NCBI GenBank assembly: GCA_017428325.1
Contig: JAFRRA010000002.1
Location: 434,001 to 498,000 of the forward strand
Direction: 5' to 3'
Length of the DNA stretch: 64,000 bases
Source of the DNA: Bacteroidales bacterium
Lineage (GTDB): Bacteria; Bacteroidota; Bacteroidia; Bacteroidales; UBA932
Under the pieces are notes generated by a model that ran no database searches, was not told the DNA's origin, and saw nothing but the letters and a program-made list of their open reading frames with translations. Position numbers and translations under genes: made by a program. This document shows positions 1 through 9,017 of the stretch, one piece after another (the stretch's first letter is position 1; each line of letters opens with the position of its first letter).

Positions 1-80
1 TCAAGGTCCTCCCTTCTTGCTCTGAAGCTCAGACTGGAAACAAAAATGTTCATAGAGTTGATGTTGATTAATTCGTGTAA

Positions 81-112
81 CAAATGTAAGCAATTATTAT
101 AAAAATAGCAAA
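81..112 (-). promoter_or_regulatory. Bacteroidetes-type promoter firing leftward out of the window
   Basis: On the minus strand a TTTG box (complement of 109-112) lies 20 bases upstream of TACATTTG (complement of 81-88), matching the known Bacteroidetes TTTG-N19-21-TAnnTTTG pattern. Transcription would leave the window on the left, so the gene it serves is not visible. Bases 1-80 hold nothing else I can identify. Confidence 0.4.
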
Positions 113-121
113 AACTGCTAT
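101..121 (-). terminator. Weak intrinsic terminator of the PurF-like gene
   Basis: Read leftward, a 5-bp stem (ATAGC/GCTAT at 105-109 and 117-121, 7-base loop) is followed by a run of T. It sits about 45 bases past the stop of the leftward gene. The stem is short, so the call is weak. Confidence 0.3.
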
Positions 122-163
122 AATTATTAAGAAATCTCCACCTAGTACACTATAACCTCAATT

Positions 164-2149
164 CTATCTGCTGTAACCTCTCTTGTATGGATTGCCTTCG
201 TACCAGTTGATGTATGCCTGAATAGCAGTCCTTGTTCCGCCTGGAGTAGGGTAGTCTCCGCTGAAATACCAGTCTCCGTTGTTCTGAGGACAGGCCTTGT
301 GAAGATTCTCAATGCTCTGGAAGATGACCTTCACCCCGCAGGACAGACCTGCCGGAGTCACCATCTGTGCTATTCTTTCCGATATTTCCTTCTCAGTAAA
401 CGGAGCGTAGATTTCCTTTACGTAATTCTCAATCATGCCGATAGCATCTCCCTTGGCCTTGCGCTTTCTCTTCTCGGCTTTCAAAATATCCACGGAAGTG
501 CTTGTAAACTCCTCCAGCGGATGGCTTTCAGCTTCCTTGCACTTGCGGTACACGTCGCTGAGCAGCTTTTCCATTCCCCTTTCCTTGAGCAGGGACACGG
601 CAGCGTTGAAGGCGATAAACTCTCCCATCCTGCTCATATCTATGCCGTAGCAGTCCGGATACCTGATCTGAGGAGAAGAGGAGATTATCACGATTTCCTC
701 CGGCTCCAGCCTTGCCAGTATCTTGATGATGCTCTGCTTGAGAGTTGTTCCGCGGACAATACTGTCATCAATAACCGCAATGGAATCCATATTAGGCCGT
801 ATACTATTATAGGTAATGTCATACACGTGAGCGGCCAGGTCATTCCTGGTGCTTCCCTCTGCGATAAAGGTTCTCATCTTTATGTCCTTGATTGCCAGCT
901 TTTCCACCCTTATCTTGTGGGCCAGCACAGACTGAATCTTCTCGGCGGTAAAACCTTTAGTTCCTACCAGTGCGGATATCTTTTTGAGCTTTATCCCGTC
1001 CAGATACTCGTTCAAACCCTCCATCATGCCGAAAAAGGCCACCTCTGCGGTATTAGGGATGAAGGAGAAGACAGTCTTGTCCAGATCCCGTTTGCCGTCC
1101 TTGCCTGAACCGCTTTCCAGAATCTGAGGAATGAGGAGTTTCCCGAGCATCTTCCTTTCCTTGTAGATATCCGCGTCGCTACCTCTTGAAAAGTAGATTC
1201 TTTCAAAAGAGCAAGGTCTTGGATTTGCGGGCCTTACGAGGCAGCTTATGTTGTACTTCCCGTCCTTGTGGATAGTAATCGCCTCGCCCGGCTGAAGTAC
1301 CTGGACATTGTCGTATTTAACGTCCAGGGCTGTCTGGATGGCTGCCCTCTCAGAAGCGGCCACTATGATTTCATCGTCAATATAGTAGAAACACGGGCGG
1401 ATTCCCCACCTGTCGCGGAACACGAAACTCTCTCCGCTTCCAGTGGATCCCACAATGCAGAAACCACCGTCCCAGGTGCTTGAGGCCTCGGAAATGATAC
1501 CCTCTACATCTATGTTGTCTTCAATCTTTGCGTTCAGTTCCTCTCCGCTCAGGCCTTCCTTCTTGTACTTGCGGTACAGAGCCGAATGGTGCTCGTCCAG
1601 GAGAGCTCCCATCTGCTCCAGGATCAGGAAAGTGTCCGCATCACTCCTTGGATGCTGGCCTTGTCCCTGGACCATCGTGGCAAACAGTTCTTTCTCGTTG
1701 GTAATGTTGAAGTTGCCGGCGAGGCACAGGTTTCTGTTCCTCCAGTTGTTCCTCCTGAGGAAAGGATGAACGTAGCTCATACCGCTCCTTCCAGTGGTGG
1801 AATATCTCAAGTGACCGATGTACACTTCTCCAATGTATGGCAAATCAATGTCGTACACAGGCCCCTTGCGGGCTTCTTCTATCTCTTTGCTCACGTTCTC
1901 GAAGCACTCGGATATAGCTGTATTACCAAGAGCCCTCTGGCGGAAAATATACTCGCTGCCCGGCTTGGAATCGATCTTAACACATGCCAGGCCGGCACCC
2001 TCCTGACCTCGGTTGTGCTGCTTTTCCATCATAAGGTACAGCTTGTTGAGCCCGTATAGAGGGGTTCCGTACTTTTCCTGATAGTAAGAAAGGGGTTTGA
2101 GAAGGCGCAAAAGAACTACGCCGCACTCGTGCTTGATCTGATCACTCAT
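164..2149 (-). CDS. Amidophosphoribosyltransferase-like protein (PurF family, long form)
   Basis: A 661-residue protein of the glutamine PRPP amidotransferase family, whose members transfer ammonia from glutamine to PRPP at the first committed step of purine synthesis. The N-terminal class-II glutaminase domain has the nucleophile candidate Cys9 in HECGVV and the segment HNRGQEGAG. A C-terminal phosphoribosyltransferase domain carries the PRPP loop VIDDSIVRGTTLKQ at about residues 451-464. At 661 residues it is longer than ordinary PurF (about 470-510). Bacteroidales commonly carry such a long paralogue beside canonical PurF, so it may be a second, diverged enzyme. The residues before Cys9 imply propeptide removal if the nucleophile must be N-terminal. 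Family assignment is firm; the substrate is inferred. Confidence 0.88.
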   Translation of the reverse strand: MSDQIKHECGVVLLRLLKPLSYYQEKYGTPLYGLNKLYLMMEKQHNRGQEGAGLACVKIDSKPGSEYIFRQRALGNTAISECFENVSKEIEEARKGPVYDIDLPYIGEVYIGHLRYSTTGRSGMSYVHPFLRRNNWRNRNLCLAGNFNITNEKELFATMVQGQGQHPRSDADTFLILEQMGALLDEHHSALYRKYKKEGLSGEELNAKIEDNIDVEGIISEASSTWDGGFCIVGSTGSGESFVFRDRWGIRPCFYYIDDEIIVAASERAAIQTALDVKYDNVQVLQPGEAITIHKDGKYNISCLVRPANPRPCSFERIYFSRGSDADIYKERKMLGKLLIPQILESGSGKDGKRDLDKTVFSFIPNTAEVAFFGMMEGLNEYLDGIKLKKISALVGTKGFTAEKIQSVLAHKIRVEKLAIKDIKMRTFIAEGSTRNDLAAHVYDITYNSIRPNMDSIAVIDDSIVRGTTLKQSIIKILARLEPEEIVIISSSPQIRYPDCYGIDMSRMGEFIAFNAAVSLLKERGMEKLLSDVYRKCKEAESHPLEEFTSTSVDILKAEKRKRKAKGDAIGMIENYVKEIYAPFTEKEISERIAQMVTPAGLSCGVKVIFQSIENLHKACPQNNGDWYFSGDYPTPGGTRTAIQAYINWYEGNPYKRGYSR

Positions 2150-2165
2150 AGTTGCAGAATTTATG

Positions 2166-2173
2166 CAAATGTA
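2166..2173 (-). promoter_or_regulatory. Possible -7 box for the PurF-like gene
   Basis: The minus strand reads TACATTTG, a match to TAnnTTTG, 17 bases upstream of the PurF-like start. I see no TTTG box at the expected spacing, so only half of the promoter pattern is present. Confidence 0.35.
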
Positions 2174-2263
2174 ATCTATTTTCTGAAGATATTCCTATTG
2201 AGATATAGTATCTAAGCGGAAATGAAAGTATTTCTTAACCATATAAGTTTCCTGCAATTTTAT

Positions 2264-2271
2264 TATCTTTG
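2264..2271 (+). promoter_or_regulatory. Possible -7 box for the phosphohexomutase/MFS pair
   Basis: TATCTTTG matches the Bacteroidetes -7 element and lies 63 bases before the phosphohexomutase start, allowing a leader of about 50 bases. The upstream box is degenerate. Confidence 0.45.
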
Positions 2272-2334
2272 AATAATCGTGTGCCCATGGCATACAGAAA
2301 ATGATTTTTTAAAGGCATATTAATTACAAACCAT

Positions 2335-4047
2335 ATGGATGAGAGGATAATTCAAGTGGCCAAAAGTTGGCTCGGAGATGGTTATGACGAGGAAACCAAG
2401 GCTGAAGTAAAACGCTTGTTGGAAGGCGATCCGAAGGAACTTCAGGAGGCATTTTACAAGAATCTGGAATTTGGAACAGGTGGTCTCCGCGGCATAATGG
2501 GAGCAGGATGCAACCGCATGAACCGCTACACCGTTGGAATGGCCACCCAGGGCTTTGCCAACTATCTTAAGAAATGCTTTGCTGACCTTCCTCAGATAAA
2601 GGTTGCAGTTTCCTACGACTGCCGCAATAACTCGGACAAGTTCTCTAGGATTGTTGCCGAGATATTCGAGGCCAACGGCTTCTACGTATATCTCACCAAG
2701 GAACTCAGGCCTACTCCTGAACTCAGCTACGCCATCCGTCACTTCGGCTGCCAGGGCGGCGTGATGGTCACAGCTTCCCATAACCCTAAGATTTACAATG
2801 GATACAAGGCATACTGGGAGGACGGCGCACAGGTAATTGCCCCTCACGATGTCAATATTATAGAAGAGGTAAACGCCATTACGGATATCTCGCAGGTGAA
2901 ATGGAATGCTAATCGTGCCGAACTGGAGCATAGCGGTAAGATAGAGCTGGTAGGGGAAGAGCTTGACAATGATTACCTTAATGACCTGAAGACTCTCCAC
3001 GTGTCTCCTGAAAGCGTTGCCCGCCATCACGATCTGGGCATAGTCTATACCCCGCTTCACGGCTGTGGTGTGAAGATTGTTCCAAGAGCACTACGGGAAA
3101 TGGGCTTTACGAATGTCCACCTAGTAGAAGAGCAATGCGTAAATTCCGGAGAATTCCCTACAGTCCAGTCCCCTAATCCAGAGGAACCAACAGCCATGAA
3201 AATGGCTCTGGATCTTGCAGACAGGGTAAATGCCGAGGTTGTGATAGCGTCTGACCCAGACGCAGACCGCTGCGGAATGGCCGTACGCAATGATGAAGGC
3301 AAGCTCATACTTCTTAACGGCAACCAGATGAACTGCATTCTCACTTATTATATGCTACGCCGCTGGCAGGAACTGGGACGCTTGGATAAACCTGAGAAGT
3401 TCCCGTATATAATAAAGACAATCGTTACCTCCAACCTAATGAGCGACATCGCAGACAAGTTTGGGGTAAAGTGGTACAACGTCCTTACCGGCTTCAAGAA
3501 CATCGCTGAGGTAATACATTATAACGAGGGCAAGGGCATCTACATCTGTGGCGGAGAGGAGAGTTTCGGTTTTGCCGTAGGTGAGTTTGTCAGAGACAAG
3601 GATTCCCCTATAACCTGCTCATTAATATGCGAATGCGCTGCCTGGTGCAAGGATATGGGCACTAACCTCTGGGGCCTACTCCAGTCCATTTACAGGGAGT
3701 TCGGCGGGCGGAAAGACTGGCTCCGCAGCTATACCTTCCCGGGTATCGAGGGCAAGCAGAAGATTGACGGCATTGTTGAGCAGTACCGCACCAATCCTCC
3801 AACCCGCATTGCAGGCAGTCCTATAGTTGAATACAGGGATTACCTAAACCAGACATATTATGCTCCGGAGGTCAAACTTGCCAAGAGCAATGTCCTCCAG
3901 TATATCGCTGAGGATGGGACAGTTGTCTCCCTCCGCCCTTCAGGCACGGAGCCTAAGGTCAAGTTCTATTTCAACTTGCGCTGCAACCCTGGCGAAGATG
4001 TGGAAGCCAAGGCGGCTGCAATAGACAAGCAGTTTGCAATAGAGTAA
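2335..4047 (+). CDS. Phosphohexomutase (phosphoglucomutase/phosphomannomutase family)
   Basis: A 570-residue alpha-D-phosphohexomutase that interconverts hexose 1- and 6-phosphates in the cytoplasm, supplying sugar-nucleotide pathways. All four family signatures are present: the phosphoserine loop TASHNP with Ser148, the Mg-binding loop DPDADR with Asp307, Asp309 and Asp311, the sugar-specificity loop GGEESFG at 406-412, and the phosphate-binding loop RPSGTEPK at 534-541. Length suits the long (about 570-580 residue) Bacteroidetes/Firmicutes type rather than short ManB proteins. A sugar carrier follows 28 bases downstream and is probably cotranscribed. Glucose versus mannose specificity cannot be read from the motifs. 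Confidence 0.93.
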   Translation: MDERIIQVAKSWLGDGYDEETKAEVKRLLEGDPKELQEAFYKNLEFGTGGLRGIMGAGCNRMNRYTVGMATQGFANYLKKCFADLPQIKVAVSYDCRNNSDKFSRIVAEIFEANGFYVYLTKELRPTPELSYAIRHFGCQGGVMVTASHNPKIYNGYKAYWEDGAQVIAPHDVNIIEEVNAITDISQVKWNANRAELEHSGKIELVGEELDNDYLNDLKTLHVSPESVARHHDLGIVYTPLHGCGVKIVPRALREMGFTNVHLVEEQCVNSGEFPTVQSPNPEEPTAMKMALDLADRVNAEVVIASDPDADRCGMAVRNDEGKLILLNGNQMNCILTYYMLRRWQELGRLDKPEKFPYIIKTIVTSNLMSDIADKFGVKWYNVLTGFKNIAEVIHYNEGKGIYICGGEESFGFAVGEFVRDKDSPITCSLICECAAWCKDMGTNLWGLLQSIYREFGGRKDWLRSYTFPGIEGKQKIDGIVEQYRTNPPTRIAGSPIVEYRDYLNQTYYAPEVKLAKSNVLQYIAEDGTVVSLRPSGTEPKVKFYFNLRCNPGEDVEAKAAAIDKQFAIE

Positions 4048-4075
4048 GACATGTATTAACAGAAAACAATAGCGT

Positions 4076-5326
4076 ATGGAGAATACGGCAATAAACCACC
4101 GGCCGACGGGTTCAAAAAGGATAGTCCTATTGGCTATAATTATGGTATTCTGGTTTGTGATATCCTTTATCACAAACATTCTTGGACCACTTATTCCGGA
4201 TATAATCAAAGATTTTAACCTCAGCAAGTTAACTCTTGCCGGCTTTATCCCGACATCATTCTTTGTGGCTTATGCAGTAATGAGTATTCCTGCCGGTCTT
4301 ATGATAGAGAAATGGGGGGAAAAAATAGTCCTTTTCCTTGGTTTCCTTATGCCTTTGGCAGGTAGCCTACTGTTTGCTTTTTTGCATACATATCCGGTTC
4401 TTCTGATTTCCTGCTTTATCATAGGTCTTGGAATGGCAATGCTGCAGACCGTGATGAACCCGCTCCAGCGTGCAGTGGGAGGTGAGGAACACTATGCTTT
4501 CGTGAGCGATTGCAGCCAGGTTGTCTTCAGCGGAGCCTCCTTTGTAAGTCCTTTGGTTTTTACTTATTACGTGGCCAATCCTATGAAGTACGCTCCGGAA
4601 GGAATGCCATGGATTTCTCTGTATTATCTCTTTGGAGCAATCCTCATTGCAATGCTCGTAATTGTCCTGCTTTGCCGCTTTCCTAAGATCGAACTCAAAT
4701 CAGATGAAAAATCCGGTGGCAAATCTTCCTATCTGGAGCTTTTCAAAGAAAGAAAGGTTTGGCTTTTTGCCCTCGGAATCTTCTTCTATGTTAGCACGGA
4801 ACAGGGCCTTGCCAACAACATAAGCCTCTTCCTGGAACGCTACCATGGATTTGATTCCCATACGGTGGGCGCCTCTGCAGTGGGCTGGTTCTGGGGTTCT
4901 ATGCTCATAGGATGCATCATCGGCCTTCTGCTTTTGAAACTGGTGGATTCCAAGAAACTCCTCAAGGTATGCTGCATTCTTGCCATTGCACTCCTGGCCG
5001 TAGGCCTTACAGCCCCTGGCAATATTGCCAAGATAGCCCTTCCGGGAGTGGGTTTTGCAATGAGCCTCATGTATCCGATAATCTTTTCTCTCGCCCTCAA
5101 TTCAGTAACAAAGCACCATGGCTCTTTCGCCGGTCTGCTCTGCACAGCAATTGTTGGCGGTGCCATTGGCCCTCTCCTGGTTAGTATGCTCAGCGATGCC
5201 ACATCTTCCCTTAAAACAGGTATGTGCTTGATATTCCTCTTCATAGCTTATATTCTGTTTGTCGCTTTCTGGGCAAAACCGCTTGTAAAGAACAAGTTGC
5301 TGACGGACAAGAGGCAAGAGGTATGA
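4076..5326 (+). CDS. MFS sugar transporter, FucP-like
   Basis: A 416-residue inner-membrane protein with about twelve hydrophobic segments in two halves joined by a charged loop near residues 200-220 (PKIELKSDEKSGGK). The first segment and the NILGPLIPDIIKDF stretch resemble the fucose/glucose-galactose permease branch of the major facilitator superfamily, which imports sugars with protons. A strong terminator follows, so it ends the phosphohexomutase transcription unit. Pairing with a phosphohexomutase fits hexose uptake; the actual substrate is not evident. Confidence 0.82.
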   Translation: MENTAINHRPTGSKRIVLLAIIMVFWFVISFITNILGPLIPDIIKDFNLSKLTLAGFIPTSFFVAYAVMSIPAGLMIEKWGEKIVLFLGFLMPLAGSLLFAFLHTYPVLLISCFIIGLGMAMLQTVMNPLQRAVGGEEHYAFVSDCSQVVFSGASFVSPLVFTYYVANPMKYAPEGMPWISLYYLFGAILIAMLVIVLLCRFPKIELKSDEKSGGKSSYLELFKERKVWLFALGIFFYVSTEQGLANNISLFLERYHGFDSHTVGASAVGWFWGSMLIGCIIGLLLLKLVDSKKLLKVCCILAIALLAVGLTAPGNIAKIALPGVGFAMSLMYPIIFSLALNSVTKHHGSFAGLLCTAIVGGAIGPLLVSMLSDATSSLKTGMCLIFLFIAYILFVAFWAKPLVKNKLLTDKRQEV

Positions 5327-5350
5327 GATTAAAAATACTCTAGAATAATG

Positions 5351-5384
5351 AAGAGCAGATGGTGAAAACTATCTGCTCTTTTTT
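5351..5384 (+). terminator. Strong intrinsic terminator after the MFS gene
   Basis: A perfect 10-bp inverted repeat (AAGAGCAGAT at 5351-5360, ATCTGCTCTT at 5371-5380) with a 10-base loop and a T-run. It insulates the polysaccharide locus from the genes on its left. Confidence 0.9.
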
Positions 5385-5455
5385 GTGTTGTTTCCTGAGT
5401 TGAAATTGATGCTTTTTTTGTTATGTTTTGAGAGGGTATTTACAGACAGATTTAA

Positions 5456-5487
5456 TTTGTTTTTAATATAAGTATTTATTATCTTTG
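5456..5487 (+). promoter_or_regulatory. Promoter of the polysaccharide locus
   Basis: TTTG at 5456-5459, a 20-base spacer, then TATCTTTG at 5480-5487: an essentially exact Bacteroidetes promoter. It lies 64 bases before the first gene, so the leader is about 55-60 bases. I found no inverted repeats flanking it of the kind that make Bacteroides capsule promoters invertible. Confidence 0.75.
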
Positions 5488-5551
5488 AATGTTTAAAGTT
5501 GCCTATTTGTTACAGTTTTGGAATAATATTGAAAATTAATATAGTAGAACC

Positions 5552-6397
5552 ATGAAATTAACTGAACACTTGAAGAACTTCGGGCATGTTTTTTGGCGCA
5601 GGTCTTTTGTCTTTGCGCTATTATCCGGTGCCTTGTTATCCTGCGCTACTCCTGAGAAGATAGCATATTTCCAGGATACCGCAGAACAGGAAAAAACAAT
5701 TAAAGTTCCCCAGGCTACCGTCAGACTTCAACCGGGAGACATGATTTCCATAATCGTGAACACCAAGGATCCAGAGAGTGCCAGTATCCTTAACCTTCCT
5801 TACGTGTCTCAACGTTTGGGGTCTTCTTCTAAAGAAGGCACTTACAACACCCAAATGTCTGGTTATACCCTTGATCCCCAAGGAAACATTGATTTCCCGA
5901 TAGTCGGAAATATTAATCTTATGGGCCTTACACGCAGTGAGGCTTCTGCAAAGATTAAGCAAGTACTTTTGGATAAACATCTGGTAAGCGACGTATTCAA
6001 CGCTGTTGTTACTGTTGAGTTTATGAACTTGGGTGTTTCTATTCTTGGCGAGGTTAACAGACCTGGACGTTTCGCCCTGCCTAAAGACAATCTTACGATT
6101 CTTGATGCCTTGGCTTTGGCAGGAGACCTTACTATTTACGGCAACAGAGAGAATGTAAGAGTTGTGAGGACTGAAGGAGATATCCAGCAGACTCATATTG
6201 TTGACCTTTGTTCGGCAGAGAGTGTCCTGAACTCCCCGGTTTATTTCCTCAAGCAGAACGATGTCATCTATGTAGAGCCAAATGAAGTGAAGATGAGGCA
6301 ATCTACTGTTAACGGCAACAATGTCAGAAGTTCATCTTTCTGGATTTCAATTGCTTCTCTTCTCACAACTATAACATTGTTTTTCATAAGAAAGTAA
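5552..6397 (+). CDS. wza: Polysaccharide export outer-membrane lipoprotein (Wza/BexD family)
   Basis: A 281-residue predicted lipoprotein of the polysaccharide export family, which forms the outer-membrane exit channel. The signal sequence ends at a lipobox-like LLSC (Cys at about residue 31). The Poly_export domain starts at VRLQPGDMISII (about 57), and a SLBB domain begins near VSILGEVNRPGRF (about 164). A hydrophobic C-terminal helix ending FFIRK fits the membrane-spanning helix of Wza. It is much shorter than E. coli Wza, as is usual for Bacteroidota. First gene of the locus; the kinase gene begins one base after its stop. Confidence 0.9.
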   Translation: MKLTEHLKNFGHVFWRRSFVFALLSGALLSCATPEKIAYFQDTAEQEKTIKVPQATVRLQPGDMISIIVNTKDPESASILNLPYVSQRLGSSSKEGTYNTQMSGYTLDPQGNIDFPIVGNINLMGLTRSEASAKIKQVLLDKHLVSDVFNAVVTVEFMNLGVSILGEVNRPGRFALPKDNLTILDALALAGDLTIYGNRENVRVVRTEGDIQQTHIVDLCSAESVLNSPVYFLKQNDVIYVEPNEVKMRQSTVNGNNVRSSSFWISIASLLTTITLFFIRK

Positions 6398-6398
6398 T

Positions 6399-8831
6399 AT
6401 GGCACAGAATAACATAGAACAACAGGAAAGCAGCATTAATATCAAAGATCTGGTATTTGCTTGTATCAGAAAGTGGAAATGGTTTGTCCTTAGCATTGCA
6501 ATCTGTCTTTTATTGGCATTGATTTATATTGCCAGGCAACAGCCTCAGTACTCAAGAACGGCAGAAGTTCTCATAAAGGATGACAGCCAGAGGCGTTCTA
6601 TGGCTAACAGTGTTGAAGGAATGACAGACTTCAGCCTCTTCAATACCAAATCCAGCGTTTACGATGAGATTAAAGTTTTCAGCGCAAGGAGTACGATGAT
6701 GGAGGTTGTCAAGAGGCTTCATCTTGACATAGATTATTCGACTCCTGGGCGTTTCCATGAGAAGGTTCTGTATGCCAATAACTTGCCTTTGACTGTAATG
6801 TTTCCGTCTTTGACTGACATGGAGTCGGTCTACCTTGAAATCAATTTAAAGGGAGACGGTAAAATTGAACTTTCTAATTTTGTTCATAACGGCGAAAAGC
6901 TGCCAGGCAAGGCAGAAGGAGTGTTGACCTCCCAAGACACGCTTTCATTGGAAACTCCTGTTGGTGAGATTCAGGTTCTTGGTTCTGCGGTCCAGAATAA
7001 TGCCCTAAACAAGATTATTGTCAGGAGAAGTTCTCTTTACTGGTCAGTAACCAGATATCTCAGAGAGCTTTCAACGGCTATTGCTGACAAGCAGTCCAGA
7101 ATTATCACTCTTACAATCAGAGACCGCTCCATAGCTAGAGCCGAGGACATACTAAACACATTGATAGGCGTTTATAATGAGCAGTGGGTTAAGGACAAGA
7201 ATCAGATTGCCAAGAGTACATCTTTGTTCATAAAAGACCGTATTGCGGTAATAGAGGATGAGTTGTCCAGTGTAGACAGTGATGTTTCATCTTTCAAGAG
7301 CAAGAACCTAGTACCTGATGTTAACGCTGCTGGTACTATGTATATGGCCCAGAGCAACGAGATCCGCAACAAGGAGTCGGAACTCAGCAATCAGCTGTAT
7401 ATGGCCAAGTATGTACGAAACTATCTTAGCAACGATATTAGCAAAACCAACGTGCTTCCGGCTAGTTTTGGCGCAAACAGTTCAGGTCTAGAGACCCAGA
7501 TTAAGGAGTATAACGAGAAACTGTTATACCGCAACAATCTTGCGAATTCAACAAGCAGCGAAAACCCGATAGTGAAGGAAATGGATGCATCATTGGATGG
7601 CATGAGGAATTCCATTGTTTCTTCAGTTGACAATCAGATTACATCTCTGAACTCGCAGATCAGTGCACTGCAAAGGGTCGGAGCACAGACATCTTCCAGA
7701 ATCGCTGCGAATCCTAACCAGGCTAAGTATCTCCTTTCTGTGGAAAGGCAGCAGGCTGTAAAACAGTCTATCTACCTGTTCCTGCTCGAAAAAAGGGAGG
7801 AGAATGAACTAAGCCAGGCATTTACTGCATACAATACTCGAATAATTGATCCTCCTTCAGGAGTATATAGTCCAGTGTCGCCAAAGAAGAACATGATTCT
7901 TCTTGCAGCTCTGATGATTGGTTTTTTGATTCCTCTGCTGATAATCTATCTTATAGAGACCTTCTACAACAAGGTAAGGGGCAAGGATGACCTTAAAGCG
8001 GTTTCAGCACCGTTCCTCGGTGAAATCCCATATGCGTATGAACAGTTTGGCTGGACAAAGAAATTGTGGAATAAGATTACCGGAAAGAAAGAGGAAGAAA
8101 AAAGCCCTATGGTGGTTGAGCCAGGTAACCGTAATGTTATTAACGAGGCATTCCGAGTGTTACGCACAAACTTGGAATTCATGACTTCTGCTTCAGATCA
8201 TAATGTAATTGCAATTACATCCTATAATCCAGGTTCCGGTAAGAGTTTCTGTTCAATCAACATGGCAGTTTCCCTAGCCATTAAGAACAAGAAGGTGCTG
8301 ATCGTGGACGGTGACCTCCGCCACGCGTCTATGTCCTCTTTCTTCGGGAAACCTCACAAGGGTATCAGCAACTATTTGAGTAAGAGGACGGATGATCTCA
8401 AGTCGCTGATAATGACAAGTGACAAGTATCCGAATTTGCAGTATATACCTGTGGGTCCTATACCGCCTAACCCAGCAGAACTTGTTGCTGAAGAAAGATT
8501 CTCCTATGCCATTGAGTCGCTTAAGGATGAATATGATTATGTCCTGATAGACTGCCCTCCTGTTGATATAGTGGCAGATACCCAGATAATTGGAAGGAGT
8601 GTAGACAGAACCATCTTTATTGTAAGAGCCGGATTATTGGACAAGAGCATGCTCTCCGAGCTTGAAGATTCATACAAGACAGGAAAATTCAGGAATCTGG
8701 CTGTAATCCTTAACGGTACTGAGATGGCTTCCGGTGGCCGATACGGTTACCGTTATGGTTACAAGTACGGATACCATTATGGCTCATACGGTTATTATGG
8801 TTCCAATAAAGACATTAAAACCGAGTCCTAA
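6399..8831 (+). CDS. wzc: Polysaccharide co-polymerase / BY-kinase (Wzc family)
   Basis: An 810-residue inner-membrane protein controlling polymer length and export. A Wzz-type periplasmic region lies between transmembrane helices at about residues 28-46 and 500-520. The cytoplasmic bacterial tyrosine kinase domain has Walker A NPGSGKS with Lys615, Walker A' VLIVDGD with Asp637 and Asp639, and Walker B VLIDCPP with Asp718. The last 32 residues (779-810) are a Gly/Tyr repeat with ten tyrosines, the expected autophosphorylation cluster. In this family, phosphorylation cycles control oligomerisation and chain length. It is translationally close to wza, and a 186-base leader follows before the NusG-like gene. 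Confidence 0.94.
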   Translation: MAQNNIEQQESSINIKDLVFACIRKWKWFVLSIAICLLLALIYIARQQPQYSRTAEVLIKDDSQRRSMANSVEGMTDFSLFNTKSSVYDEIKVFSARSTMMEVVKRLHLDIDYSTPGRFHEKVLYANNLPLTVMFPSLTDMESVYLEINLKGDGKIELSNFVHNGEKLPGKAEGVLTSQDTLSLETPVGEIQVLGSAVQNNALNKIIVRRSSLYWSVTRYLRELSTAIADKQSRIITLTIRDRSIARAEDILNTLIGVYNEQWVKDKNQIAKSTSLFIKDRIAVIEDELSSVDSDVSSFKSKNLVPDVNAAGTMYMAQSNEIRNKESELSNQLYMAKYVRNYLSNDISKTNVLPASFGANSSGLETQIKEYNEKLLYRNNLANSTSSENPIVKEMDASLDGMRNSIVSSVDNQITSLNSQISALQRVGAQTSSRIAANPNQAKYLLSVERQQAVKQSIYLFLLEKREENELSQAFTAYNTRIIDPPSGVYSPVSPKKNMILLAALMIGFLIPLLIIYLIETFYNKVRGKDDLKAVSAPFLGEIPYAYEQFGWTKKLWNKITGKKEEEKSPMVVEPGNRNVINEAFRVLRTNLEFMTSASDHNVIAITSYNPGSGKSFCSINMAVSLAIKNKKVLIVDGDLRHASMSSFFGKPHKGISNYLSKRTDDLKSLIMTSDKYPNLQYIPVGPIPPNPAELVAEERFSYAIESLKDEYDYVLIDCPPVDIVADTQIIGRSVDRTIFIVRAGLLDKSMLSELEDSYKTGKFRNLAVILNGTEMASGGRYGYRYGYKYGYHYGSYGYYGSNKDIKTES

Positions 8832-9017
8832 AGAATAGGGATATTAGCATAGGAGGTTACAGACTAGCCCTTGGATAGGGGCGTCTGGACAGGATGAGAA
8901 ATACCTGCAAACCTCAAGCGTAGAGCAAGCACTGAGCAAAAGAATACGCATTCCTTGCATCAGAATTAGATGGGGGGAGTTATAGATGTGTGCATTTAAC
9001 AAGAAGTATTGGTGGCA
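8832..9017 (+). other. Gene-free leader between wzc and the NusG-like gene
   Basis: This 186-base stretch is the longest non-coding interval inside the polysaccharide locus. It holds one stable hairpin (8860-8887) and possible nested pairings (TGCAA 8906-8910 with TTGCA 8955-8959, enclosing GCGTA 8918-8922 with TACGC 8945-8949). An AGGAGG at 8851-8856 has no start codon behind it. There is no promoter match, no T-run after the hairpin and no open frame with a recognisable product. It may be a structured RNA read by the antiterminator encoded next. Confidence 0.5.
8860..8887 (+). promoter_or_regulatory. Stable RNA hairpin ahead of a NusG paralogue
   Basis: CAGAC (8860-8864) pairs with GTCTG (8883-8887). 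After a TA bulge, GCCCTT (8867-8872) pairs with AGGGGC (8877-8882) around a GGAT loop, giving 11 pairs. There is no T-run, so it is not a terminator. In Firmicutes the NusG paralogue LoaP acts with RNA hairpins in long operon leaders; a similar recruiting role here is inference. Confidence 0.45.

Noticed and set aside
299-1108. 269-codon rightward open frame inside the PurF-like gene
   Set aside because: Antisense shadow; the leftward frame holds the glutaminase and PRPP motifs.
2320-3060. 246-codon open frame antisense to the phosphohexomutase gene
   Set aside because: Fully inside a gene with all four family signatures; the translation has no domain features.
5385-5551. Invertible promoter as in Bacteroides capsule loci
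   Set aside because: I found no inverted-repeat pair flanking the promoter and no recombinase gene in the window.
8733-8828. Short tandem repeat of Tyr/Gly codons as a possible phase-variable repeat
   Set aside because: It is the expected tyrosine cluster of a Wzc kinase; unit length and codons vary, so it is not a slippage tract.
8850-8887. Intrinsic terminator after wzc
   Set aside because: The hairpin is stable but no T-run follows it.
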